Below, piece after piece: positions 28,101 through 43,100 of a DNA stretch of 64,000 nt. The first letter of the stretch is position 1; each line of letters begins with the position of its first letter. Below the pieces are notes generated by a model. That model was not told where the DNA came from, made no database searches, and was given only the letters and a program-made list of their open reading frames with translations. Position numbers and translations under genes: made by a program. The DNA is from Conchocele bisecta. Taxonomy: Eukaryota > Mollusca > Bivalvia > Lucinida > Thyasiridae. The stretch lies in NCBI GenBank assembly GCA_029237695.1, contig CM055265.1, positions 67,677,903 through 67,741,902 on the forward strand, read 5' to 3'.

Positions 28101-31100
28101 TTTTATGAAAGGAAAATAGCGATTGTGGTGCTATTTTATTTTGCCGACAAAAACATGACATGGTCGCTGTTCACATACAAAAATGCCGTGTGGGAATGAA
28201 AATAGCTGGTCGCAGTTCGGGGGTGGTCGTTATTCCAAGGTCTTATAAAGAACAAAATTGGACGGAGGGGTTTTAACTGGCCGTTCTGGACAGGTGGTCG
28301 CTATTCCCAGGTGGTCGTTAACACAGGTTCGACTGTAATTTTATTTCATTTATCAGATAGTGTTATTGTTTTTAGTAGCTCGACTATTCGAAGAATAGTA
28401 AGAGCTTATGTTGTCACGTCAGCGTCACTGTCACGCCTTGGTTAAGGTTTTTAGTCAAGCTTGTATATGGAATACTACTGGCCCTACACCCACCATACTT
28501 GGACAACTTCATCTCCTAGTGATGTACATCAATAACCCCTGATCTATATTTGACCTTCACCTACATTTCCTCTTGAATTACTTAGTTAATTCCCCTTGGT
28601 TAAGGTTTTTAGTCAACCTTGGTTAAGGTTTTTTTTTAGTCAAGCTTGTACATGGAATACTATTGTGCATACAGACACCATACTTGGACAACCTTTTCTC
28701 ATAGCGATGTACATCAATAACCCCTGATCTATATTTGACCTTCACCTACATTTCCTCTTGAATTACTTAGTTAATTCCCCTTGATTAAGATTTTTAGTCA
28801 AGCTTGTATATGGAATACTACTCGCCCTACACCCACCATACTTGGACAACTTCATCTCCTAGTGATGTACATTAATAACCCCTGATCTATATTTGACTTT
28901 GACCTACATTTCCTCTTGAATTACTTAGTTAATTCCCCTTGGTTAAGGTTTTTAGTCAACCTTGGTTAAGGTTTTTAGTCAAGCTTGTACATGGAATACT
29001 ATTGTGTATACAGACACCATACTTGGACAACCTTTTCTCATAGGGATGTACATCAATAACCCCTGATCTATATTTGACCTTCACCTACATTTCCTCTTGA
29101 ATTACTTAGTTAATTCCCCTTGGTTAAGGTTTTTAGTCAAGCTTGTATATGGAATACTCCTGGCCCTACACCTACCATACTTGGACAACTTCATCTCCTA
29201 GTGATGTACATCAACAACCCCTGACCTATATTTGACCTTGACCTACATTTAACCTTGAATTACTTAGTTAATTCCCCTTGGTTAAGGTTTTTAGTAAAGC
29301 TTGTACATGGAATACTAGTGTGCATACAGACACCATACTTGAACAAACTTTTCTCATAGGGATGTACATCAATAACCCCTGATCTATATTTGACCTTGAC
29401 CTACATTTCCCCTTGAATTACTTAATTCCCCTTGGTTAAGGGTTTTAGTCAAGCTTGTAGATGAAATACTACTGGCCCTACACCAATTATACTTGGACAA
29501 CTTCATCTAGTGATGTACATCAACAACCCCTGACCTATATTTGACCTTGACCTACATTTAACCTTGAATTACTTACTTAATTCCCCTTGGTTAAGGTTTT
29601 TAGTCAACCTTGGTTAAGGTTTTTAGTCAAGCTTGTACATGGAATACTATTGTCCATACAGACACCATACTTGGACAACCTTTTCTCATAGTGATGTACA
29701 TCAATAACCCCTGATCTATATTTGACCTTGACCTACATTTCCTTTTGAATTACTTAATTCTCCTTGGTTAAGGTTTTTAGTCAAGCTTGTAGATGGAATA
29801 CTCCTGGCCCTACACCAACCATACTTGGACAACTTCATCTCCTAGTGATGTACATCAACAACCCGTGACCTACATTTAACCTTGAATTACTTAGTTAATT
29901 CCCCTTGGTTAAGGTTTTTGTCAAGCTTGTAGATAGAATACTAGTGTGCATACAGACACCATACTTGGATAATTTTTGTCGCGCCCGCTTGCGGAAAGCG
30001 CGATATAGTCGGCACTTTGGCGTACGTACATGTGTCCGGTTAAAGTTTTTGGTTAAGTTGTTCGGTTAAGTTTTTTGGTTAATGTTTTTGGTTAAGTTCT
30101 TTGGTTAAAGTTTTTGGTTAAGTTTTTCGTTAAAGTTTTTCGTTATACTATATCTCTGCAACTGCTTTGCCCATTACCTTGAAACTTCACATGGGTGTTT
30201 ATCATCATCTATATTTTCATTCTACCCCCCTCCCGTGCGGCCCCTGTGCCCAATGTCAAGGTCAAATTACTTTGAAGTTTTTGGTTAAGTTTTTGGTTAA
30301 GTTTTTTGGTTAAGTTTTTAGCTCACCTGAGCGAAGCTCATGTGAGCTATTGTTACCGCAATGTGTCCGTCGTCCGTCGTCGTCCGTGAACATTTTCAAA
30401 CGTCTTCTCAGTAACCATTGGGCCTATAGTCACCAAACTTCATGATCATGGTTCTTAGGTAGGGAGATTACAAAATTGTTAAAATGACGTCATTGCGTAA
30501 TCCAAGATGGCCGCCGTCTGAAAATAGCACAAATTCTTCAAAAAATCTTCTTCTCAAGAACCGCCAACCGGATTTCGACAAAACTTGGTAGGAATGATCG
30601 ATGTACAATGCTCTTTCAAAGTTGTTAAAATGGTGACCCTGGGGTCAAAACTGGGCGTGGCCCGTGGGGTCAAATTTTATTTTTGACCGAATATGGTCAT
30701 GTCATATATAGAATTGAAGGTATCAAAGAGGCGATCACTCTGGTGCATTTTTTGTCGAAATCTGATGGTTATGTCATCCAAGATGGCCGCCGAAAGGTCA
30801 AAAGGTCGGTTCTTTTATTAGAGATTTCAAAATTCTTCTTCACATGAATCGCTTGGCCCATGGTAGCCAAACTTAAATGTTATGGTCCATGGGTGAAGCC
30901 TTTTCAGATTTGTTAAAATGGAGGTCATCGCTAATCCAAGATGGCCGACGTCTAAAAATAGCATAAATTCTTAAAACAATCTTCTCATGAACCGCTAGCC
31001 GGATTTCGACGAAACTTGGTAGGAATGATCAATGTACAATGCTCTTTCAAAGTTATTAAAATGGTGACCCCGGGGTCAACAATGTGCGTGGCCCGTGGGG

Positions 31101-34100
31101 TCAAATGTCTGTGCCCAATGTCCAAGTCAAATACTTTGTCCAAATTTGTCCCTGTGCCCAAGTCCAAGGTCACTTAAGGTTTTTTGGAAGTTTTTTGTTA
31201 AAGTTTTTGGTTAATTTTTTTGGTTAAAAGTTAATTTTTTTTTTTGGTTAAAAAGTTTTCGTTAATACTATATCTCTGCAACTGCATTTGCCCATTACCT
31301 TGAAACTTCACATGGGTGTTTATCTATCTATATTTTCATTCTACCCCTACTCCTGTGCGGCCCCTGTGCCCAATGTCAAGGTCAAATTACTTTGAAGATT
31401 TTTGGTTAAGGTTTTTTGGTTAAGTTTTTTGTTAAGTTTTTTGGTTAAAGTTTTTGGTTAAAGTTTTTGGTTAAGTTTTTTTTTGTTAAAGTTTTTCGTT
31501 ATACTATATCTCTGCAACTGCTTTGCCCATTACCTTGAAACTTCAACATGGGTGTTTATCATATCCTATATTTTTCATTCTACCCCCCTTCCGTGCACCC
31601 CTGTGCCCAATGTCAAGGATCAAATTAACTTTGAAGTTTTTGGTAAGGTTTTTTTGGTTAAATTTTTGTTAGTTTTTTGGTAAGTTTTTGGTTCAAGTTT
31701 TTTTGGTAAAAGTTTTTCCGTATTTACTATCTCTGCAACTGCTTTGCCCCATTACCTTGAAACTTCCACATGGGTGTTTATATCAACTATAACTCACTAC
31801 CCCTCCCTCTGAAGGCCCCTGTGCCCATGTCAAGGTCAAATTACTTGAAGTTTTTGGTTAAGGTTTTTGGTTAATTTTTTGGTTAAAGTTTTTGGTTAAA
31901 GTTTTTTGGTTTAAGTTTTTGGTTAAGTTTTTTGGTTAAAGTTTTTCGTTATACTATATCTCTGCAACTGCTTTGCCCATTACCTTGAAACTTCACATGG
32001 GTGTTTAATCATCATCTATATTTTTCATTCTACCCCCCTTCCTGTGCGGCCCCCTGTGCCCAATGTCAGGTCAAATTACTTGAAGTTTTTGGTTAAGTTT
32101 TTTTGGTTAAAGTTTTTGGTTAAGTTTTTTGGTTAAAGTTTTTTGGTTAAAAGTTTTTCGTTATACTATATCTCTGCAACTGCTTTGCCCATTACTTTGA
32201 AACTTCACATGGGTATTTATCATCATCTATATTTTCATTCTACCCCTCTCCTGTGTGGCCCCTGTGCCCAATGTCAAGGTCAAATTACTTTGAAGTTTTT
32301 GGTTCAGTTTTTTGATTGAAGTTTTTGGTTAAGGTTTTTGGTTAAAGTTTTTTTCGCGCCCGCTTGCGGAAAGCGCGATATAGTCGGCACTTTGGCATCA
32401 CGTACGTACGTACGTACGTACGTACGTACGTACGTACGTGTGTCCGGTTAAAGTTTTTGGTTAAAGTTTTTCTTTATACTATATCTTTTTTTTTAGTGTC
32501 CATGCCTCGCCACAAGGCGCGACATGCAGGCCGCGGCCATCTAGTTTCTCATAGGGATGTACATCAATAACCCCTGACCTATATTTTACCTTCACCTACA
32601 TTTAACCTTGAATTACTTACTTATTTCCACTTGGTTAAGGTTTGTACTCAAACTTGGTTAATGTTTATAGTCAAGCTTGTATATGAAATACTCCTGGGCC
32701 TACAACAACTATACTTGACAACTTCATCTCCTAGTGATGTGCATCAATAATCCCTGACCTATATTTGACCTTGACCTACCTTTATCCTTGGATTACTTAC
32801 TTATTTCCCCTTGGTTAAGGTTTTTAGTCAAGCTCATATATGGAATACTCCTGGGCATTTGGCAAACATACTTGGAAAACTTCATCTCCTAGTGATGTAC
32901 ATCAATAACCCCTGACCTATATCTGACATTGACCTACATTTAACCTTGAATTACTTACTTAATTTCCCTTGGTTAAGGTTTTTAGTCAACCTTGGTTAAG
33001 GTTTTTATGCAGGCCGCGGCCACCTTGTTTGTCAAGCTATGTGTGCATCGACAACCCTCGTAGTCGAGCTATGCTGTTCTCCTACAGCTCTTGTTAGAAT
33101 AAGAGAATATACAAAACTGTTGCTTCCATTTATCAGATAGGGTTATTGTTTTTATTAGAATAAGAGAATATACAAAAATGGTGCTTCCATGTATCAGATA
33201 GGGTTATTGTTTTGTAGAAATAAAATTGTTTGAGCCGGCTCGTCTGGATCTACAATGTTTGCAAACATTATGATAGAGGTCTAGTGTTAAAATATGTGTG
33301 TAAGCTGCTGGTGGAAATGTAAGAAAATCGAACATCGATACTGGAGACTCAGGAAACGTCTGGGTGATTAATTTTGATGTGTTTCACTGTTATTTATCTG
33401 GTAATAATGTGTTTTGGTCATTGTAATGTACAGACACACGTCTTGTGGGAGTGTTGTTATAAAGGATTACGGAATCTCTCTAAACTGAACATGTCGAGGA
33501 CCTCCCAATGTTGCCCTGAACACATGACATGTTCACTTTTATTATATCATGCATTTCGAATATTCCTCCAGCGTAAGAGACAGAGCCACGTGTATGCGAC
33601 AACTGCGGGCGAGCTCAACATGCCCGGGACACAGAAGAGGGTGGGGGCTGATGGTCTCGCATACACTGTCAGCATGTACAGATCACGGAAGTAAGTTGTA
33701 CTACTCTACCACTTACAGCTCGGAATTGAATAACTGTCATCTGTGGTATTTTACATTTTTGTCGATGAAAACCTTACTTCACCCTTAGACTGCTACTCAC
33801 AACAATTGTCGTCTGCTGTTGGTTTTATATCTTGCCTTATTTCTCAATAAAAACATGGTTTGACAGCACTTCAGAATCATTTCCAATGGAAATGATTCTG
33901 AAGTGCTCTCAAAGCTTGTTGTTAATTATTCTAAAGTGCTGTCGAAGCATGTTTTTGATGATAAAAATGGAAAAAAGAAAATAAACAGCAGACAACAAAA
34001 TAAATAAGATAGCGGTATAAGGGTTAAATTAAATTGTGTCATCTGCTTGTTATTTTCCGTTTTTATGCCCCTCGTCTCGGTGGAGCAATTATTGTTTGGA

Positions 34101-37100
34101 CCGTGTCCCTGGGTCCGGTTAAGAGGTTTGCTGGAGTTTCTGCAGTCGGCTACTGGGGGCATTTGTGTGCTGACGGGCATACTTTTCTTGTTCTCAATAA
34201 AAACCTGTTTGTTTTTTTTTTCGAGCGAATGCTAATGGAATTTTCTCCATTGGCGATGGAAAAGCAGTTTCTTTGTTAAGAAATAATAAGTTAAAAATGT
34301 AAAACCGCAGATGACAATATTTGTTTCCTCAAGTAAGGGCTACATATACCTACACAGTATATATAATATCAGTCTACTGCTCATGGGCAAAGGTGTGTCT
34401 TTATGTGAAGGTGTTTGATGGACTTAGGACATTTCTTTCCAGGTGGCCGTTTCACTAAACTTTGTTCGACTAAAATGTTCGTAAGTGTTAACTTATGATA
34501 CATTGTAGTCTGAAAATTTCACTTTAACAATGTTTTCTTGTAAACGATTATTGGATTTACATTTATTGAGCCTATGCTCAAGAAATGTAAATCCATCAAT
34601 TGAAATTTCCAGACGATCCTAATTTTGCACTTACGAACATTTTAGTCGTACGAAGCTTAGGGAAACGGCTGTGGGTTCACTCACTCCCCTTATATACTTT
34701 ATATCCAACTGGGGCTTGTTTTTCTAAGCTTTGTACGATAAAAAAAAGTTGATTCAAAGATTTTTATCAATTTATTTTTCACAAGAACGTTCCCTAATGC
34801 TTCCATTTTCCTCCTACGTGTACAAATCATTAGATGTAGATGTGACTGGAGAAATGTGATTTGTGACCAGTGTAGCCTGTTAACGATCTGTATTACTTGG
34901 GTAGAAGTATGACAGGTTCTTCATTGATGGAATGGCTAACGGTGCAGATCATGATCAAACTGCCGATGCACAGGCTGATTTGGATCTACACTGGTCGCAA
35001 TTTCTCCATTATTGAGCACATTTATATGTGAAGTAAATTTATAAAAATCTTCATACAAATATTTTCATCGTACAAAGTGAAACGGGCTCCAGGTCTTTCG
35101 GAAGATACTTGTAACCAACTGTATACGGTCTTAGTTGCTTCTTGAACATTAGCCCTTTTCATGGCGTCTTGAGTTTTGATTTATTGATTCAAATTCCTGT
35201 AACCTCTGGTTGATTTGTTTGCGCAGGGAAGAAAATGTGAAGGTCCATCTGAATACCATCACGCTACTTTAACCCTTTCACCCCTAAGTAACTGACATGG
35301 ACTATTTCATGTTAAGTATGAGGCTGTTCCATTGCTCGGACACAGGGTTATTTTGTAAGAATAAAATAATATCCACAAATGGTGCAGATCTTGATGAGCC
35401 GGCTCATGATCTACACTGTTTGCAAATATTGTGAGTGAAAGAGGTCTCTTGTGTTGAAAGGATTAACACCTAGGAACATGTGGCATCGTTACAAACGGGT
35501 TATCATGTTCTATGTTGTTTGGTACATCCGACATTTGGAATCTGCCAAACCCTTTCCACCCTTTTGATCATAAAACCAACATTTATAAACAATGTTTTTT
35601 GTTATTTTGAGATATTTAAAAATGCGTTCCAAATTAGAGCAGAGAACAGATATTTAGGTGTGAATGGGTTAAATCCTGTACAGTACAACATATACACTTA
35701 TTGCAAATTGTGCATTTATACATTTTCTAACATGCTGACACGTGTATTCTGCTAGAGACTTCATATTCATATACCTTGTTACTTCAATGGAGAATCCACG
35801 TATGTGACCGAATATAAACTGAAACGCATGTCATCTGGGCTTGACAATATCATCTGCATTATGAAATGCAATTTTCAATCATATGCAGATCAAAAATAAA
35901 TTCATATGTTTGATCTTATACAAATGACAGTGTTGGATAAATTCTGTACGTTTGTGTGACTTGCGTGTTCATTTCCAGATTAGGCCATAGCAAGTTCTTT
36001 CTCTGTTAAGCGTCCGCGTGCGGGTATGTTTTGAAAGTGTGAAAAAAATGTGTGCTATTTTACGGTTGAAGATTTTAACGTAAATTAACCTTCGGTTTTT
36101 TTCAAGGCCTTGTTTTTACCAGATACGTAGGTAGGTTTTGGTCAACTGGGACGCTTGACATAGAAAAGATATGCTATGGCCTTATGTGATGTACAAACGT
36201 CATGAACACAGTCATTATTATCGTGTTATAAAATGGTTAACTATTCACCATTATTATTTCACATTGTGTATAAACTAGTAACAACTATATCAAGGTGCAT
36301 GATCATGTGGTACTAACAACCAACAAGTACTGAAACTTCCAGAATCCATCTGATTCAAAGTACGTATTCTTTTATATTGTCCTTATTACGTAACGGATTT
36401 TGATGGAAGTATGGCACATCAAACGTGTCTTGTTAAGCTGCATTTGGCGGTCTCTGTATTTTCGCCCTAACTTCTGTCGTTTTTTGCAAAGAATCGATTT
36501 CCGTGTCTACCGACATAAGTCTGTGCCGAAAATATCAAATAATACTTACTTTGGAGTGGGCGACGTTGTTGTTGTAACCACGTGATCATGCACCTTGTAT
36601 ATAATATGCCGTGATCACAGAGATTTCACTGGTGTCTTGAGGTCAAAGGATATTTTTGCAAATAACCTTTACCCTTTCAACACTACTGGGGCCCGTTTCA
36701 CTAAACTTCCTACGACTAAAATGTTCGTAAGTGAAAATTTAAGATCGTCTGTAAATTTCAATTATTGGATTTACATTTATTGAGCATAGGCTGCAGATGC
36801 AGCCTATACTCAATAAATGTAAATCCAATATTTATTTACAAGAATACAATGTTAATGTGAAATTTACAGACTATCATAAATTTGCCCTTACGAACATTTT
36901 AGTCGTAAGAAGTTTAGTGAAACGGGCCCCAGATATGTATAGCATTATAGATCCAGGATCTGCACTTTTTGCAAGTACACTGTACAGTCGAACCTGTGCT
37001 AACGGCCAGCTGGGAATAGCGGCCACCTGTCCACAACGGCCAGTTAAAAATCGGTGTCATTTTGACGACATTAAAACTTGTCCATAGAAAATATTGCATA

Positions 37101-40100
37101 ACGCCATTAACGGTGCAGATCCTGATGGGACGGCTCATCTGGATCTACACGTTTTGCCATTACCCCTATACAGGTCTGTGGTGTTGAAAAGATTATGGCA
37201 TGCTTTTCAAAGTTTTCTGTCTGTTCACAAATGTGGGTTTCCATTATGTGTTTCTTGGGAATATCATTGTATATAACTGTATTCATCATTCATGTGTTAC
37301 CATCATTTCATCTAGTCTCCATACATACCAGAGCTCCAGATAAGGCATTTGATACTGTTACTCCATACTTTGGAAATCAATTGGGTATTTCCAACTTTCA
37401 GTTGGGTAGTTGAGTATTAAACTTACCCCATACTTTATTTTTCCATTGTGTATTTCTTTTTGTAAATGAAAATGCATTATAATATCGAGTTTTCTGTGAC
37501 ACAATTATGGAACCATGAGTTGATAAATATAGCCTGTTCCAGCATATAAATGAGACCTGTGATTTTGTGCCTAAGATGTACAGAAACCGATATTTTCTGT
37601 AAATGATGTCGAAAGTAGACGAAGATTGCATAGCAAATGCTCCATATATATGCTCTGAACATTTGATCATTTAGTCAACTTTTCACATCATTTATAGGAA
37701 ATATCATAAATTTTGTAACTAATTGTCCTGAAATATCGTTCGTACATCTTCTTATATTGGTGCATCACATTGCTTGTTTCATTTGTCACCTAATTCGGGC
37801 AATTTTCGCACACATTCTCTGTATTTCTTACATTTTTGGCATTTAGCTTATCTGGAGCTCTGCATACTAACTTTATGCTTCGCTAATTGCAAGACATGTG
37901 TTTCAGTTCAGGCACAGAGTCTGAGTGAGTGACTTTGATCTATATGTCACAGGAAGAAATATAGATCATTCAAATTTCACACTTGGTTAACTAGTTTTGC
38001 TTGCAAGTTCTTGTTCCATTTCTTACCTGTTTGCCGTAATATTTCCACGTTCTTGTTTCGTTTATGACCAGTTTGCCATGCTAATTCCTAGTTCCTGTTT
38101 TGTTTCTTACACATTTGCTATATATGCAAAGTTGAGTTCATATTTCGGTTGCCAAGCACCTTCCAAGTTTGTATTTGTGACCAGGCACCCGTTTCACTAA
38201 ACTTTGTATGACTAAAATGTTTGTAAGTGCAAACTTATGATAGTCTGTAAATTTCACATTAGCAATATTTTCTTGTAAGCAATTATTGGATTTACATTTA
38301 TTGAGCATAGGCTGCATATGCAGCCTATGCTCAATAAATGTAAATCCATCAATTAAAATTTCCAGACGATCTTAAATTTGCACTTACGAACATTTTAGTC
38401 GTACAAAGTTTAGTGAAACGGGCCCCAGTTGTACTTTATTACTACATTTCTGACCAGTTCATCTCGTAAAATTCAAGTTTTCGCGCCCTGTGCAGGCACC
38501 GGGGCGGGATCAACTGATCCTGAGAATAGTGCTGCAGTAGCCATTGCTTGTCGTAAAAGGCGACTAAACTGGCTTAACGATTGGGTTCATACTTTCCGGA
38601 AACCACTATACCGGATTTGGCCCTCATGTACATTTTTGACTTTCTTGTATGTGAGAGTTGAGTCGGGCTATGCCCCATATATAAAAGTAAGATTAACGCT
38701 AATCCTATTACTTTTAGGGGATGGGATAAATGATGCTGGTGTGGCGAGGGCCTGGCACCAGATCAGGTTGTTCTAATTTCAGGACTGAATATATATTTTG
38801 ATTGTAAATATTGAGTTCTGAAGTTGGGATTTACCCCCCTCAGACAGGTGGATACGGGACACGACCCCGTTGACCCGTCTGCGTGTAGACTCCCTGAGGC
38901 TTGTACCTCTATGTCAGAAAAGCGGACGTTAAACCCTATTCACTCACTATTCACTCACTCACTCAAGTTTTCGCAAGTTTGTTTTGAATATTTCTAAATT
39001 ATATTTTGTATATATACTGGTTTAACATGCAAAGTGCAAGTTCTGTTTTTTTGTTCAGCATTTTCCTTGTCTGTTTGATTTGATGTTGATTTAATTTGGA
39101 TTTCTTTTAATACGGTACACTGCCAACATTGGCACTGTATACAGGTATATGACCTGCTTTTATGTTACCACATTCTAATATTAATATTCGTGTTTTGACC
39201 AGCAATGAATGACAGCGGCATGGCATACCACATCTATGCTTACACTATTTTCAGGCTGTGTCCCAGCATATGTTCCTGGAGAAATGGCGTTTATGGGTTA
39301 TGCGACCAGTCAGCCTGCGCAGTCGGTCAGATCAGCTACACTGGTCACAAATCCCATAAACCCAATTTCTCCAGTCACAGCCACATATGCGTCTGTTACT
39401 GGGGAATTGAAGCTTAGGGCTTTTCTTGCCAGTCTACCTCCTGATCTGGTTGCACACTTTCAGTCTGATATGGATCTATACTGTTTGTTAGAAGCATGAC
39501 AGCTATTTTCATGGACTGAATGACGAACATCGTAGAACCCAAACAAACTACAAATACTCCAATCATTCTGGGTCTATGCTGTTCGCAAAACCTATAATCC
39601 CATTTCTCCAGTCACAGATGTATATCATATTCTCACGCCAAATACAGGTGCATAGATCTGCATACTTTTGCTATATGCATAGCGTATTTATTCTAATAGT
39701 AGCCACCTCTTTAATTTGCCCCCCCCCCCTCCCCCTCCATATTTGCATTCTAAATATGTTATTTTCACATACAAAAGCCATTTAAAACGTTGTTTTAAAT
39801 GGCTTTTGTATGTGAAAATAACATACCTTCATCCTACTTTCCATGTTTTTGATCCCCACAAATTGCATAGTCCCCGGGGCGTTTATTAGAATAAATACGG
39901 TATGTTGGTTATTACCGTGTCAAATCTTTTGCATTTTTCAAAGTCTTATCTTTGAGTTTGTATTTCTTCACGTGTCTGTATGCATTCCTGTAAACATGAT
40001 GCCCTTGCCTCCTTGCAGACACACAACTATACAGACTACTGTTAATTTTGAGTAAGTCCGATTAATCGAGTCAGGGTTTGACACTCTTCTTTTGGGCCAG

Positions 40101-43100
40101 GGATTTCGCAGGAGGGACATCCCGATTTTTACATTGTGTTGAATGGGATCTTCTTGAAAGTTCAGGGATTCCTCATACAAACGGGGATCCCGGGACACTG
40201 CGAGTGTCGACCCTGATCAAGGCTCAACGTGGATAACTACTAGTTTTCGCCCTGTCTGTCTGTCTGTTTATTTTTTGGAAGTTTTTGTAAGCGTTTCTCA
40301 AATCAACTTTAGGGGCCCTAAGTGCGTTGACAGACCACATTTTCTAGTTACTCTCTCATATGAGACACGACATGTGATTTTGTACCAAAGAACATGACTG
40401 TGCCATATCTCATGTTTTCAAAATTATGATATTTTCCGTAAATCATGTCGAAAGTTGACAACATTTTCATAGCAAATGCGGAATATAATTCCGCATTTGC
40501 CATGAAAAATTTGCTATCTTTCGACGTCATTTACAGAAAATATCACAGTTTCTTTAAATATATTTCATGAAACATCGCACAAGTCTTAGGTACAAGAGCA
40601 CATGGCGTGTCTCACATGAGAGAGTACCTAGTAGTTATGCACGTTGAGTCTTGATCAGGGGTCGACACTCGCAGTGTCCCGGGATGTCATGTTTACTCTG
40701 GTCGCAAACCTGTTGTCAAGTGATGGCTGGTGCAATGTAGTAAGGGTGCCTGGCACTGGATCACGACAGTCTTTCAGAGCCGAAATTCTTTTTGCATACC
40801 AGTCTGTATATGTGTCTGTGACTGTAGAAATGGGGCTTATGGGTGTTGAGACCAGTGTAGATCCAGCTCAGCCTGTGCATCCGCCGTCTGATCAGGATCT
40901 GCACTGTTCACATTCCACAGATCAGACACCCATCTTGTTTCTAACAAGCAATTTTGACCGTTACCAGGCTACAGGAGTGTGCTAATTGATCAGGCTCATC
41001 AGAAATTCCATAAGCCCCATTTCTCCAGTCACAGCTCCATATGAAGATGCTGTTGGACAGACATAAACCCAGGGATTTTTTATCGCCAATTGTTTTATTA
41101 TTTTTTTGAAGTGGCGATTTTGTTATTTTCCCCAGCGGAATCCCTGAAACCCCCAATCTATTAATCCCCCCGAGTCAATCTGATAACGAACGTGCAAAGC
41201 AGGAGATTCTAAGGATTTACTCAAACCAAGTGAAGTCGTACCGCATTTAATCTAAGCTGCACTCTTGGCGTCTTAAACATCGCCATGTTGCATAAAAAAA
41301 CAATTTGCTGCAGACGCATATCTAAAGGTATTTTAATAAGTTGAGAATTTTCTTTAAGCCGATCACACAATCAGTCTGTGAGTTAAGACACAGTGAATAA
41401 AATGTGTAATAAAGTGTATATACCCTGTATTATCAGGATCTAAACTTGCAACAAGCCTAAGATTTAACTAAAGCAAGAGGAAATTGCGTTCCTTGGGTAG
41501 GCTGATGCAGTTAGTTAACCCTTTTATCCCTAAATAACTGGAATGGACTGTGATATGTTAATTTTCCGACCAATTCAATCATCACAAAATAATTTTCTGA
41601 CTTAATGGTTGTTTTTTTCCCCCTAAAAATATGCAATTACCGGTACTTGCAGCAAAAGTGCAAATCCTGGAGACGGCTCGTTATGAGCCAGCTCACATGG
41701 ATCTTCACTGTTTTAAAAAAAAATATGAAATTACTAGCAGCAAAAAGTGCAGGTCCTGATGAGACAGCACATTACGAGCTGGCTCATCTGGATCTTCACT
41801 GTTTGCAAACACCGCTATAGAGATCTGTCGTGTTGAAAAAGTTTAATGATGGATGTTTATACGATATTGAGAACCACTCATTGTGCCACCAGTGTAGATC
41901 CCATTCAGCCTCTGTGATCTGTGTGCTTGCTTTATAATGCTAGAGTAATGCTATACATCATGTCGGATATTTGGTAGAAGTGCCGTTGCAGATCAGGAGC
42001 TAGATTCGCCACAATGTCCATAAACCATATTTTTCCAGTCAGCCACATGTGAGACCAGCCATATGATTTTGTACCTAAGAAGATGTGTGAGATTCTCATA
42101 ATTCCAGCACAAAAATATTTACACAATTCCCTAACATTTGATTGGTCCGTAGCAAGTCTCTGTACAAAATTTATATCCCAGTAAACTCCCATGCCAAACT
42201 ACTTTCCGTAACTGTCAGGCGCAGTTAAAATAATTCTTAAGAAAACGGAAAATAAACACATTTTCTTGATGAATTTATTTCAAATGCTGGAATTATAAGG
42301 AATGAATGGCCTTTTTGTTGAATTTATCGGGGATATAAACTTGGAAAAGTCGCGGGAATACTAGACGACGCCTTCCGGCCTTCGTCCAGTATTCCCGCGA
42401 CTTTTCCAAGTTTATACCCCGATAAATTCCACAAAAAGGCCATTCATTCCTATAATGAAAAATATTTAGCAAATTTATAGTATTTTCCGTATTCAGTCTA
42501 CACTCGTAACCTCAAACTCTCAAGTCAAACTACTCTCAAAAGTCAAAAATAAATTCCCAAGTGCATGTTTTATAATAACTCGTTGAAAATGTTCGTTAAC
42601 AAGTATTTTCCTCAGTCCCCAGGGGGCCATTTGTACGACTAAAATGTTTGTAAGTGCAACATTATTATACAGTGCAACCTCTCTACAACAGCCACCCATG
42701 GGAAGAGGCAAAATTGGCTGTTATAGTCCAGGCCCTGCCTAAAACCCCGTATACATTTCATCCGCAAGAGATTTTGAAACTTGATTTGAGTTATTGGACC
42801 ATTTATCTTCAAAAATCACGGAGGTGCTTTTGCGAAACCGGCTGCGAGAACGCACCAGAAGAGCAAATCCAAGATGGCCGCCAGAAAACGTATTGCAAAT
42901 GTAAATATCAAACTACACATCATATTAGTTTGTGAAACACATCGTTTTATAGGTTTTATGGTGTGGGGAATCCGTTTCTGACATCGTATTCGTTGTAAAA
43001 GGTCACGTTCACAAGATCAAGGTCGAAAATCACCAAAACCCCAGACACAAATTCCAGATTCAGACCCCCTTCCGCCACATACACAGCCCGTCACCTCACG

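Larger units (their letters stand above)
22190..28337. mobile_element. 6.1 kb DNA element, TA-flanked, TACAGTCGAACC ends
   Basis: The left end TACAGTCGAACCTGTGAAC and the reverse complement of the right end (TACAGTCGAACCTGTGTTA) match, followed on both sides by repeats of a (C)AACGACCACCTG-type motif. TA on both outer sides suggests a TA target duplication. No open coding region was found; the inside is taken up by another element at 22547-27208. A fragment of the same family's end lies at 36987-37092. Confidence 0.72.
28371..33097 (+). mobile_element. Helitron-like tandem-repeat complex with nested units
   Basis: It starts TAGCTCGACTATTCGAAGAA and ends GTCGAGCTATGCTGTTCTCC near 33080. 28428-29960 is a run of about ten units of about 165 bases (GTACATCAATAACCCCTGA... 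CCTTGGTTAAGGTTTTTAGT). At 29975 a second unit starts (GCGCCCGCTTGCGGAAAGCG). A third (30320-31135, starting TTAGCTCACCTGAGCGAAGC) is nested in it. The second ends at about 32544 with GGCCGCGGCCATCTAG|TT, a Helitron-type 3' end. No protein is encoded. Confidence 0.65.

Noticed and set aside
32364..32570. Frame with YVRTYVRTYVRT repeats
   Set aside because: Translation of the (ACGT)n microsatellite.
38486..38580. Possible tRNA gene
   Set aside because: Box-like sequences exist but no cloverleaf could be drawn; it is the head of a SINE-F copy.
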